Assembly: GCA_003452695.1 (NCBI GenBank)
Contig: DMNP01000086.1
Location: 5,208 to 14,579 of the forward strand
DNA: 9,372 nucleotides
Origin: Eggerthellaceae bacterium
GTDB lineage: Bacteria > Actinomycetota > Coriobacteriia > Coriobacteriales > Eggerthellaceae
Reading direction: 5' to 3'
In this document: in pieces, positions 1 through 7,015 of the stretch
Layout of the letters: each line of letters begins with the position of its first letter
Position numbering within the stretch: position 1 is the stretch's first letter
Position numbers and translations under genes: made by a program
The notes under the pieces: generated by a model
The model's input: the letters and a program-made list of their open reading frames with translations, nothing else
Told to the model about the DNA's origin: nothing
Database searches by the model: none

Positions 1-2
1 AG

Positions 3-1352
3 GCGGCTTCGGCGCCTGCCGCGGTTGTTGTCGAGCCCGACAATCGCAACTATGCCGAACCCGTCGAGGTTGAAGACTACGGCGACGATTTCGGCGACGA
101 TTATGACTCCGACGATTACGACGACGATATCGATTATGATGCCGACGCCGATGCGGACGACGATTTCGACGCCGATGCGGACGATTCCGATGCAGACGAC
201 GCCGACGATGCAGACGACGACAGGAGCACGCGAGGCATTCCGGCGCCCCCGGTTTCCCTGGTGCCGCGCGCCTATGCGGCAGAGCCGGAGCCTGCCGACA
301 ACGCATCCTATGTGGATGCATCGAACCTGTTCGGCGACGAGGGCCCCTATCTCGTAATGCAGCGCAAAATTGATGCCCCGGACGGGGCGGTCACCCTTGC
401 CGCCATGACCTCCCTCGCACCTGCAATGCACGGCGCGCAGGCGGCTGCCCAGCTCATTGCGATAATCATGGCCGTGCTGCTCGTTGCCGTTGCTGTGGCC
501 GTGTGGTTCTTGGCGGGAAGGACGCTGCGTCCCGTCGAGGAAATGCGGGCAAGCGTAGCAGAGATAAATGCAAGCGACCTAAGCGTGCGCGTGCCCATTC
601 CGCGGCAAGACCCCGATTTGGCTCCGCTCGCTCAGACCTTCAACGAGCTTCTGGGTCGCATCGAGTCGGCTCTGGACATGCAGAGGCGCTTCCTATCGGA
701 TGCATCCCACGAGCTGAAAAGCCCCATAGCTGCCAGCAGCCTGATGCTCGAGGCCATGCGCGAATATCCCGAATTGGTGGACGACCAGCAGGTAATCGAG
801 GACCTTTCGGGCGAAAACGCGCGCATGGAACGCATCGTGGGCAACATGCTGGTGCTGGAGCGCATCGACGAAGGACGCTTGGAAGTAAGCCCTGCGCCAA
901 TCGATCTGCTGGACGTCTTGCTCGAAGAGGTGGCGGTGCTTTCCGGCAATGGGCGCATTCCCATCGATGCGAGCGCAGTGCAGCCGCTCATTTGCGTGGC
1001 CGATCGCGAACAGCTTAGCCACGTGGTGCGCAACCTTTTGGACAATGCGCAGAAATACGCGGCAAGTACCGTGCGCCTTTCGTGCGAAGAGGTGGATGGC
1101 AATGTGCGCATAACCGTAAGCGACGATGGTCCCGGAATACCCGAGAAAGACCGTGACCGCGTGTTCGATCGCTTCGTACGGCTCGAGGAGGGAGACGCCC
1201 GGCGCAAGGAAAGCACCGGTCTTGGCCTTTCGGTGGCGCGCAGTTCCGCCAGCCAGATCGGGGGCACGGTGCGCTTCGTAGACCCCGAACTGGGCGGTGC
1301 AACCGCCATCCTCGAATTCCCCCTGGTAGACGACGCTTCACCTCTGGGATAG
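3..1352 (+). CDS. Sensor histidine kinase, 5' end outside window, with Asp-rich sensor loop
   Basis: The frame is open from the left edge, so the true start lies upstream; 449 residues are visible (numbered here from the codon at 3). Residues 25-73 are extremely Asp-rich, followed by a short sensor remnant. A membrane helix spans about 149-171, then a HAMP linker (about 172-224, starting GRTLRPVEEM). The HisKA phosphoacceptor box SHELKSP follows with His236, then the ATP-binding domain: N box NLLDNAQKYA (about 344-353), G1 box DDGPGIP (374-380), F box VFDRF, and G2 box STGLGLS (404-410). This is the standard layout of an OmpR-partner class kinase: signal outside, autophosphorylation on His, transfer to a response regulator. 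The regulator and first membrane helix are presumably upstream of the window. No response regulator lies downstream; the next gene is separated by 176 bp with its own promoter-like sequence. All catalytic boxes look intact. The kinase call is very sure; its signal is unknown. Confidence 0.97.
   Translation, partial: AASAPAAVVVEPDNRNYAEPVEVEDYGDDFGDDYDSDDYDDDIDYDADADADDDFDADADDSDADDADDADDDRSTRGIPAPPVSLVPRAYAAEPEPADNASYVDASNLFGDEGPYLVMQRKIDAPDGAVTLAAMTSLAPAMHGAQAAAQLIAIIMAVLLVAVAVAVWFLAGRTLRPVEEMRASVAEINASDLSVRVPIPRQDPDLAPLAQTFNELLGRIESALDMQRRFLSDASHELKSPIAASSLMLEAMREYPELVDDQQVIEDLSGENARMERIVGNMLVLERIDEGRLEVSPAPIDLLDVLLEEVAVLSGNGRIPIDASAVQPLICVADREQLSHVVRNLLDNAQKYAASTVRLSCEEVDGNVRITVSDDGPGIPEKDRDRVFDRFVRLEEGDARRKESTGLGLSVARSSASQIGGTVRFVDPELGGATAILEFPLVDDASPLG
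75..221 (+). repeat. Low-complexity GAC/GAT tract encoding an Asp-rich segment
   Basis: In the frame of the histidine kinase this stretch encodes 49 residues, of which 30 are Asp, with interspersed Ala, Tyr, Phe, Ser and Gly and no Lys or Arg. At DNA level an 18-bp word (CGACGCCGATGCGGACGA) occurs at 143-160 and again at 167-184, a 24-bp (8-codon) offset. That suggests growth by local duplication or slippage. The tract precedes the second membrane helix and so should lie outside the cell. Confidence 0.9.
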
Positions 1353-1409
1353 CGCATCGCCCGTGAAAAGCGACTGCAAGGCGAGGTAAGTCGTCTTTGC
1401 GGTACTGAA

Positions 1410-1427
1410 CTTATCAATAAAGATAAG
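1410..1427. repeat. Inverted repeat CTTATC-N6-GATAAG, possible operator
   Basis: Perfect 6-bp arms CTTATC (1410-1415) and GATAAG (1422-1427) flank the 6-bp spacer AATAAA. The repeat overlaps the proposed -35 element of the kinase promoter, a position suited to a repressor. No regulator is known for it; the arms are short and AT-rich, so chance is possible. Confidence 0.4.
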
Positions 1428-1440
1428 AATTTCATATAAA
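1411..1440 (+). promoter_or_regulatory. Putative promoter of the Ser/Thr kinase gene
   Basis: A -35-like TTATCA (1411-1416) lies 18 bp from a -10-like TATAAA (1435-1440). TAAAAT at 1437-1442 is an alternative -10. They sit in a sharply AT-rich island between two GC-rich genes. A start near 1447 would give a leader of about 80 nt before the chosen ATG. The region 1353-1410 holds no convincing terminator for the upstream gene. Confidence 0.45.
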
Positions 1441-1518
1441 ATATCACAAGAAATAAATTGCAGCTCCGCTACCTATGCATTCACGGGTGCGGTGGAGTCT
1501 TATGTGCAGGCAGGATGC

Positions 1519-1522
1519 GAGG
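1519..1522 (+). promoter_or_regulatory. Ribosome binding site that decides the kinase start
   Basis: GAGG lies 6 nt before the ATG at 1529. The in-frame ATG at 1475 has no such element, and the 18 extra residues it would add do not resemble kinase sequence. The start at 1529 is therefore preferred. Confidence 0.7.
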
Positions 1523-1528
1523 TTGACA

Positions 1529-3481
1529 ATGGCAGAGCAACTCGGTAATTGGGGTCCGTTCAAGCTGGAAGAAGAGATTGGCCGCGGAGCCATGGCCCGC
1601 GTGTGGCGAGCTTGGGACTCCCGTCTTTCACGCGAAGTTGCCATAAAAGAACCCCTGTTCAACGAGGGAATGAGCGAAAGCGAACGTGCTGAGATAGGCC
1701 GCCGGTTCATAAAGGAGGGCAGGGCAGCTGCGCAGCTTCGGCATCCCGGCATCGTAACCGTGTATTCTGCAGACGAGTACGATGGCAGGGCCGGCATCGT
1801 CATGGAGCTTATCGAGGGCCAGACCCTCGGTGCGCTCATGCAGGAGGGCCCGTTGCCGGTGGATTTGGCGACAAGCGTGCTTTACCAACTGCTCGACGCC
1901 GTGGACTATGCGCACAAGCGGGGCGTAATTCACCGAGATATCAAGCCGGAGAACATTTTCGTCACATACGACAACAGGGTTATTCTCGCCGATTTCGGCA
2001 TTGCCCATGTCGAAAACGCCGAGACAACGCATCGCACGGCGTTCGGCACCACGCTCGGAACGCCGGGCTATATGTCGCCCGAGCAGGTGAAGGGCGGAAC
2101 TGTCGATGCTCGTTCCGACCTCTTTTCCATCGGCGTTATCGGCTACGAGATGCTTGCCGGCCGCAATCCTTTTGGCGCGGAAGATGGATCCGACTCTCTG
2201 GCGCTCATGTACCGCATAGTGAACGAGCCCGCCCCCGAGCTTTCCGAGAGCGCCGTCCAGGGATTTCCCGAGCCCGTTGGCCGGACCATTATGCTCGCAT
2301 TGTCCAAGAACCCAGACGACCGCCCCGCAAGCGCGGAGGCCTTCAAGGCGATGTTGGGCGGTGGCGAGATTCCGGCAAGCGCGGGCGCGTTCGCGGTGCC
2401 TTCGAGTGCGAGCAAGCGCCCGCGTGCGTTACCGTATGTCGCAGTTGCAGCAGCGTGCCTGGTGGCTATCTGCGTTTTCTTTGCGCTCAGCATGGGAGGC
2501 CAGGGAGGCGGGAGCGTTCAAACTTCCGGTAGTTCAAGTGCTTCTGCGGGGTCGCCTGCCGCGAGCTCCGCTGCTGCTGCGAGCTCCGCTGCCGCTGCCG
2601 TTGCCGCGAGTTCTGCTGGCTCGAGTGCTGCTGCGAGTGCCGCCGCAAGCTCTGCCGCTACGGACCCTGCCGCGAGCGCTGTCGCGAGTCCCGCTGATAG
2701 CAACCCCTCTGCAGCAGCTCCTGAAGTTGATGCGCTCAGTACGCAAGACGCAGCCAGCGGTGGCCCCGATGCTTCCGAGGCAACGGGCGGCGTACGGGGG
2801 ACGAGGGAGACCAAGGGGGCATACGGTTCCGTGGCCATAGATGCCGCCGATATAAAGGTACTCGATTCCGATTGGGATTGGGATTCTTCGGAGGCCCTTC
2901 GAGACTCGTTCGTCGTCGATGCGATTCTCCTTGTGAAGAACTCTTCGCAGGCACCGATCACCAAGATTGAATTCGAAGTTAAATCCACTACGGGCGAAGC
3001 CGTTCCGAATGCCGGCAACATCGGGGCGCCGTTCGTGGCCGTTGGCTATATCCCAGCAGATGGTCAGGGCATAATGGTGAGCAGGGTTGCGACGGGCGTC
3101 GAGAAGACACGTCCGGATAATTCTTCGTACGTTATAAAGGACGTCTATTCGAATGCTGCGCTTGGCGACTATCAGGTGCCTACGGGCCAAGTTGCAAAGA
3201 ACTACGGAAACAAGAATGACCTCTACGACGTTATCATCAGCAACCCAAACGATGCCAGCGTGTCTGCCAATTCTTCCCTAGTCGTTGTGAAGTACAAGGA
3301 CAAAGGGCGCAAAATCGACGAAGCGGACGCAACAGGCCACATCGATTCGGCAATTGCGCCCCACGAGCCGGGATACTATCAGACAAGCGCCTTCGTCGAT
3401 CCCAACCTGTACAAGAACGAGTTCATCGACCAGTTCGTCGTCTATGCCATCGATGCCGACTACTACGCAAAGGCAAGTTAG
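1529..3481 (+). CDS. Membrane Ser/Thr protein kinase (Hanks type) with non-PASTA extracellular domain
   Basis: A 650-residue protein from ATG 1529. The N-terminal kinase domain (about 10-276) has the glycine loop IGRGAMARVW, ATP-anchoring Lys40 in VAIK, catalytic loop HRDIKPEN with Asp137, Mg-binding DFG with Asp155, and GTPGYMSPEQ closing the activation loop. Thr166, 167, 170, 174 and 175 are candidate autophosphorylation sites. A basic stretch (KRPR, 296-299) precedes one membrane helix at about 302-321, placing the kinase in the cytoplasm and the rest outside. Residues 331-398 form an Ala/Ser-rich stalk. Residues about 430-650 form a domain I do not recognise; alternating hydrophobic patterns such as VDAILLVKN and FVVYAIDA suggest beta strands, perhaps an Ig-like fold. 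PASTA repeats, the usual sensor of PknB-type kinases, are absent. The FHA and PP2C genes beyond the intervening peptidase are natural partners. The kinase role is very sure; sensor ligand and substrates are unknown. Confidence 0.96.
   Translation: MAEQLGNWGPFKLEEEIGRGAMARVWRAWDSRLSREVAIKEPLFNEGMSESERAEIGRRFIKEGRAAAQLRHPGIVTVYSADEYDGRAGIVMELIEGQTLGALMQEGPLPVDLATSVLYQLLDAVDYAHKRGVIHRDIKPENIFVTYDNRVILADFGIAHVENAETTHRTAFGTTLGTPGYMSPEQVKGGTVDARSDLFSIGVIGYEMLAGRNPFGAEDGSDSLALMYRIVNEPAPELSESAVQGFPEPVGRTIMLALSKNPDDRPASAEAFKAMLGGGEIPASAGAFAVPSSASKRPRALPYVAVAAACLVAICVFFALSMGGQGGGSVQTSGSSSASAGSPAASSAAAASSAAAAVAASSAGSSAAASAAASSAATDPAASAVASPADSNPSAAAPEVDALSTQDAASGGPDASEATGGVRGTRETKGAYGSVAIDAADIKVLDSDWDWDSSEALRDSFVVDAILLVKNSSQAPITKIEFEVKSTTGEAVPNAGNIGAPFVAVGYIPADGQGIMVSRVATGVEKTRPDNSSYVIKDVYSNAALGDYQVPTGQVAKNYGNKNDLYDVIISNPNDASVSANSSLVVVKYKDKGRKIDEADATGHIDSAIAPHEPGYYQTSAFVDPNLYKNEFIDQFVVYAIDADYYAKAS
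2519..2722 (+). repeat. Low-complexity Ala/Ser-codon tract in the kinase stalk
   Basis: Kinase residues 331-398 are mostly Ala and Ser, built from repeated GCx and AGC/TCx codons. The segment directly follows the membrane helix and probably acts as a flexible spacer through the cell wall. Such tracts vary in length between strains; the repetition also creates long open frames on the other strand that are not genes. Confidence 0.8.
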
Positions 3482-3594
3482 GCGGTGGGCAGCAGAAGCA
3501 AGCGCAGCCGGTTAGTACGATTTGACGAGCGGTTTCGGATTTAACAGGCGATTCATCGTGCTAGGGCAACTCTGGTCAATCGACGGTATGGGCG

Positions 3595-4560
3595 TTATCG
3601 AGAGAATGCGTACAGAACCTTCGTTTCGCCGAGGATGAAATCGATATCCCACGCCTGCTGAGAATGCACAGCGGAATAAGGGTCGTTTATGGCAATGGAG
3701 CCATCGGGATTAATGCCGGTAAGCACAAGATAATGACCGTCAAAATGGCTGAAGTATCCATGCCCCACGTTCGCGATGAGTACTGCGCCGCTCTCAAGTG
3801 CCGCGACGAGGCTTGCCCTATCGAGTGGAATGGTAGTGCATTCGATGTCGAAATGCGCGGAGGCATCGTAGAGGAACTCGGTTGACGTGCCTTCGAACTG
3901 CGCCATGTGCCCCATTTCCTGGGCGAGAATTCCCATATCGTACGGCGACTTGTCGTGCTTGCCAGTTATTCCTTGGTAAACCATTGCAAAGGCGGTCGGG
4001 CCGCATCCGGTTAATCCGAAAGCGGTAGAGCTGTATACCGTATAGCCCCAGCGCTTATCCCATTGATACAGATGGGGAACGCGAGAATTGTCCGAATCGT
4101 GGTTGTCCGTATCGGTTCGAGCTTGTTCTTCGGGGTACGATTCCGCGAAGTGTCGTACAAAGGGTACGGCTTCTATTTCGTCGGCAGCCAAACAGAGCAA
4201 CTTCCATTGCACGGTTTCCCCTTCGAAACCGAAGGCGTCGGGGTGAGCCGCTATCCAGCGCCTATCCTCGTTCGACTCGGCTCCTATCAGGAGTTTACTA
4301 GCCTCTTCGTCCCCCATAATCGCCGTAAGAAAAGCGTTGTCGATAGGGGCGTCGTCTAGTGCGGGCCCTTGCGTCTCGTTTGAAGCCGAGCTTGCTTGAA
4401 GGTCCGTTATATCAAGAGTCGCCTCATCGGCGTTACCGCTCTGGCCTTTTGCGGCGGAGCAGCCAGCACATAGTGCGAGCGCAAGCATCATCGCTATCAT
4501 GCGCAGGGCTTTGTGCCAGCCTTGCGCGAATCCCCCGCTCTTCTCGACGATGTTTTCCAT
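3595..4560 (-). CDS. Exported C39-family cysteine peptidase, probable lipoprotein
   Basis: 321 residues. The N-terminus has a basic n-region (K7, K17, R20) and a hydrophobic core MIAMMLALALCAGC; Cys34 preceded by Ala-Gly resembles a lipobox, although Cys rather than Leu stands at -3. Starting at Met21 would remove the basic region, so the start at 4560 is preferred; a weak GGGA lies just upstream. The C-terminal half (about 160-321) matches the Peptidase_C39_2 pattern: YQWDKRW with Gln166 as likely oxyanion residue, catalytic Cys186 in GCGPTA, His276 in GHYLVL, and NDP (292-294) giving the third catalytic residue. Residues 35-155 are an acidic spacer plus a region I do not recognise. The enzyme should act outside the membrane on peptides or cell-wall cross-links; the substrate is unknown. 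It is convergent with the kinase gene and divergent from the FHA gene. The peptidase family is sure; lipid attachment is likely but not certain. Confidence 0.88.
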   Translation of the reverse strand: MENIVEKSGGFAQGWHKALRMIAMMLALALCAGCSAAKGQSGNADEATLDITDLQASSASNETQGPALDDAPIDNAFLTAIMGDEEASKLLIGAESNEDRRWIAAHPDAFGFEGETVQWKLLCLAADEIEAVPFVRHFAESYPEEQARTDTDNHDSDNSRVPHLYQWDKRWGYTVYSSTAFGLTGCGPTAFAMVYQGITGKHDKSPYDMGILAQEMGHMAQFEGTSTEFLYDASAHFDIECTTIPLDRASLVAALESGAVLIANVGHGYFSHFDGHYLVLTGINPDGSIAINDPYSAVHSQQAWDIDFILGETKVLYAFSR

Positions 4561-4711
4561 TTCCCGTGCAATCTAACGAAAATCAATAATTTAAGCCGTC
4601 AAAATTAAAATATAAGAGAATCTTAGTTCATAAAATTATTAAATTTCATTTATAGTGTTCCACAGAATTATTTAAAAAGAGATCAAACAAGTCTGCGGGT
4701 AAGGACGGAAA
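4561..4711. promoter_or_regulatory. AT-rich divergent intergenic region
   Basis: This 151-bp gap separates the leftward peptidase from the rightward FHA gene and must carry both promoters. It is conspicuously AT-rich, especially 4580-4680. TAAGA-GAA-TCTTA (4613-4625) is a perfect 5-bp-arm inverted repeat near its centre. On the minus strand a TTGACG (complement of 4597-4602) could serve as a -35 element for the peptidase, but no matching -10 is at proper spacing, so that promoter is unresolved. AAGGA at 4701-4705 is a good ribosome binding site 6 nt before the FHA start codon. Confidence 0.6.
4627..4656 (+). promoter_or_regulatory. Putative promoter for the FHA-PP2C-SGNH/VWA operon
   Basis: TTCATA (4627-4632) and TATAGT (4651-4656) are separated by 18 bp and resemble a housekeeping-sigma -35/-10 pair. 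Transcription would start near 4663, giving a leader of about 50 nt. The inverted repeat at 4613-4625 lies immediately upstream. This is the last strongly AT-rich gap before the right edge, which supports one promoter for the four downstream genes. Confidence 0.45.
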
Positions 4712-5695
4712 ATGAATACGGGTGTTACTTACATCGAGATTAATTACGATGCGAACTGGGTGAACAATGCCATTTCGAATCTTTCTGGTTTCTCGTGGCT
4801 TTTCGAATGGGGCATGTACATTTTCCTCATTGCAACGCTCGCCATCCTAATCTGGATCTTCTTTGATTCGATAACAAAGAAGAAAGATCAGAAAGCGTTG
4901 GTGCCGCGCATTTTGGCCATCGTTGGCTTCTTTGCGACAATTCCCGCATTCATTTTCCGTTTCACGGGGAACGCCGATGGCGTGACCAATCTCGTGAAGC
5001 TTAATGCCGAAACGGGAACGCCTTATTATCCCGGCCCCATTAACTGGAACGTGAATTGGCTCGTCAGTGGCTACGGCACAGCCATCGCCATCATCACCCT
5101 TGTGGGCATGGTCATTTCCATAGTGGCCCTTGTAATCTATGCGAGTTCTGTACAGCGCGCGAAACCGCCAACGGAATTCGTGAATGCGTTTGACAAGCGC
5201 ATGTCAAGCCTCGAACAGGAAGTCGAAAAGGCTCGTCGGAGCGCGACGGCAGCTAGCGAAAACGCAAGCGTGAAAGCAGGTAGCGCATCGTCTCTTGCGA
5301 ACGTTGCTCGATCCGGTTCCGCACCTTCAGGGTCTTCGTCGACCGCCACGATAATCGACCGTAAGCCTCAGGCTGCAACAGTTATCGACATTCCATCTAC
5401 GGGCGATACCGTAACCGTCCATTCTGGCAACGACCGAGGCCGCGTATTCGATTTACCGGCTAGGGACATGACCGTTGGGCGCGATGCAAGCGCAGACATC
5501 GTGGTGGACGACCTTAAAGTGTCGCGTGAGCATGCACGCCTGACGTACAGCGGCGGCGCCTGGTCTGTGCTTGATTTGGGAAGCTCGAACGGAACGTATC
5601 TGAACGGACAAAGGGTGGCTGGTCAGCAGCAGGTTGCCAATGGCGACAAAATCAAACTGGGCGACACAACGCTCGTATTTGGCACCTCTCGCTAA
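4712..5695 (+). CDS. Three-helix membrane protein with C-terminal FHA domain
   Basis: 327 residues. Membrane helices lie at about 28-51, 64-83 and 120-146. The basic loop between the first two (KKKDQK, 56-61) and the basic stretch after the third put the N-terminus outside and the C-terminus inside. A short charged, coiled-coil-like segment (about 158-178) and a Ser/Ala-rich linker lead to an FHA domain at about 240-325. Signature residues are present: GR (256-257), SREHA with Ser271, Arg272 and His274, and SSNGT (291-295), which contact phosphothreonine in the family. Just before it, ATIID (212-216) and ATVID (222-226) form a near repeat with two Thr residues. FHA domains read phosphothreonine marks made by Hanks kinases, so this is the likely membrane docking partner of the kinase upstream. 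The helical N-terminal half is not a family I recognise. The gap to the next gene is 102 bp without an evident terminator. Confidence 0.93.
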   Translation: MNTGVTYIEINYDANWVNNAISNLSGFSWLFEWGMYIFLIATLAILIWIFFDSITKKKDQKALVPRILAIVGFFATIPAFIFRFTGNADGVTNLVKLNAETGTPYYPGPINWNVNWLVSGYGTAIAIITLVGMVISIVALVIYASSVQRAKPPTEFVNAFDKRMSSLEQEVEKARRSATAASENASVKAGSASSLANVARSGSAPSGSSSTATIIDRKPQAATVIDIPSTGDTVTVHSGNDRGRVFDLPARDMTVGRDASADIVVDDLKVSREHARLTYSGGAWSVLDLGSSNGTYLNGQRVAGQQQVANGDKIKLGDTTLVFGTSR

Positions 5696-5797
5696 CACTC
5701 GATAGCAACGATGCTCATGAGTTGCGGATGTGTCGATTGGCGCCTTCCATGCACGCGAAACCGATGCCTCATTGCAATTTACTTCGAGGGGTAATCG

Positions 5798-7012
5798 ATG
5801 GATGCGGGAGGCTACACGGCTGCAGGGCCGCGGGAAGTGAACGAGGATAGCTTTTACTTCGCTGACTTTTCACGCAAGACGCCATTTACGAACGGTGTCG
5901 TTTCCTTTCTCATGGTCAGCGATGGCATGGGAGGCTACCAGGGCGGCGATGTTGCAAGCGCTTTGGCAACCTCTTGCGCCGAGCGATATATTGCCCAACT
6001 GATTGAGATGGCGAACGGCGGCACGCTGGACCTTGATGCCGCTTATGCGCTCGGCGAAATCTCCCAGACCGCTCATGACGCAATTCGGCGAGAAATGCAC
6101 CAGCGCGGAAATGCCAGCATGGGTGCCACGTTCATTGCCGCATTCGCTAGTACAGTCCATGCGTGGATAGGGCATGTTGGAGATAGCCGTGCCTATCTCA
6201 TTCACGATGGCAAGGCAAAGCGGATTACCGAGGATCACTCGCAAGTAGGACGCATGCTTAGTCGCGGGCTTATTACGGAAGAAGAGGCTCAGAAACATCC
6301 CGATCGCAATCGCATAGAACGTGCTTTGGGGTTCACCGATGCGGTGCCCGAAATCACTGAGGTTGACTTGTGCCCCGGAGATGCTTTGCTCCTATGCAGC
6401 GACGGCGTTTATACCGCGCTTAATTGCGATGACATCGCCGAATGCGTGTTAAGCGCCGTCGATGCGCAGGCTGCTGCTGTCGAAGTGGTGGAGCGGGCAT
6501 TTCGCAAGGGAGCCGATGACAATTCGACCGTTGTGCTTGCGCTGAACAAGAATCCAACGCAAGCATCGTCGACTAACCGCATGCGGCAGCCGACGATGCG
6601 CATGGAGATAGGCTCGCGGCCAAAGCATGCTTCGGTTCAACAACGGCGCGCGCAAGGATCGCACGGGCGCAGCCGAACGGAAGCGGATAGCCACGAAAGC
6701 AACCGTGCTGCCCAGCACGTGCACGGTTCTCGGCCAAGCGTTTCTCAGAGACGATCGGCATCGTCGAGCTCTTCGGCGCCTAAAAGGGCATTGCCTATTC
6801 TTCTCATTGTTGCTGCGATTGCCATTGCCGTTTTCGTTTTCGTAGCCCTTATGGGAGGCAATCAAGGTGTGGCTTCGGCAAATGAGCAAGGGGGCCAAGT
6901 TGAGTTTGCTGTCGAAGCATCATCCCATGCTGACTTAGCGAAATGCCTAGCCGTCCACCCGTTTGTCGAATCGCTTCGATTCGATTCTGCCGAAGCCTTG
7001 CGAGCGAGGTGA
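5798..7012 (+). CDS. Membrane-anchored PP2C-type Ser/Thr protein phosphatase
   Basis: 404 residues. The ATG is preceded by GAGGGG (5786-5791) at 6 nt. The phosphatase domain covers about 1-250, with PP2C metal-site motifs in order: NED (15-17), SDGMGG with Asp42-Gly43, GHVGDSRAYL with Asp129, LLCSDGVY with Asp202, and GADDN with Asp241-Asn242. These match the Mn/Mg ligands of bacterial PstP/PrpC-type enzymes and appear intact. A long Arg/Ser/His-rich cytoplasmic linker (about 252-330) leads to one membrane helix (about 331-351) and an exported tail of about 50 residues of unknown role. It should dephosphorylate proteins marked by a Hanks-type kinase, the obvious candidate being the one at 1529-3481 and its FHA partner. 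The stop codon is part of the ribosome binding site of the next gene, indicating co-transcription. Confidence 0.95.
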   Translation: MDAGGYTAAGPREVNEDSFYFADFSRKTPFTNGVVSFLMVSDGMGGYQGGDVASALATSCAERYIAQLIEMANGGTLDLDAAYALGEISQTAHDAIRREMHQRGNASMGATFIAAFASTVHAWIGHVGDSRAYLIHDGKAKRITEDHSQVGRMLSRGLITEEEAQKHPDRNRIERALGFTDAVPEITEVDLCPGDALLLCSDGVYTALNCDDIAECVLSAVDAQAAAVEVVERAFRKGADDNSTVVLALNKNPTQASSTNRMRQPTMRMEIGSRPKHASVQQRRAQGSHGRSRTEADSHESNRAAQHVHGSRPSVSQRRSASSSSSAPKRALPILLIVAAIAIAVFVFVALMGGNQGVASANEQGGQVEFAVEASSHADLAKCLAVHPFVESLRFDSAEALRAR

Positions 7013-7014
7013 TT
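7006..7014 (+). promoter_or_regulatory. Strong ribosome binding site overlapping the PP2C stop codon
   Basis: GAGGTGATT is close to a full anti-16S match and includes the TGA stop of the phosphatase gene (7010-7012). The next ATG follows at 7016. This arrangement suggests coupled translation and fixes the start of the downstream gene. Confidence 0.75.
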
Positions 7015-7015
7015 C

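Noticed and set aside
25..357. Plus-strand open frame rich in Thr, Met and Pro at the left edge
   Set aside because: It is the shifted reading of the Asp-codon tract; the frame starting at 3 runs without a stop into the kinase domains.
632..1447. A 271-codon open frame on the minus strand opposite the histidine kinase
   Set aside because: The plus strand encodes unmistakable kinase boxes. The antisense product is Ser/Arg-rich low complexity with no domain, as expected from GC-rich codon bias.
2277..3190. Several open frames over the Ala/Ser stalk region on both strands
   Set aside because: They arise from repeated GCx/AGC codons read in other frames and give Arg/Leu- or Ala/Glu-rich low-complexity products.
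3482..3594. Possible bidirectional terminator between the convergent kinase and peptidase genes
   Set aside because: The best pairing is CGATTTGAC (3518-3526) with GTCAATCG (3575-3582), which has a bulge and a loop of about 48 nt and no T-run. It is too weak to call; nothing else was seen in the gap.
5696..5797. Hairpin GCAAC...GTTGC (5705-5725) in the FHA-PP2C gap as terminator, or a second promoter there
   Set aside because: The stem has 5 bp, no T-run follows, and no -35/-10 pair is evident. Co-transcription is more likely.
1529..7012. Type VI secretion threonine phosphorylation pathway (PpkA/Fha/PppA)
   Set aside because: No type VI structural gene is present in the window and the organism appears to be an actinobacterium, so only the general logic is shared.
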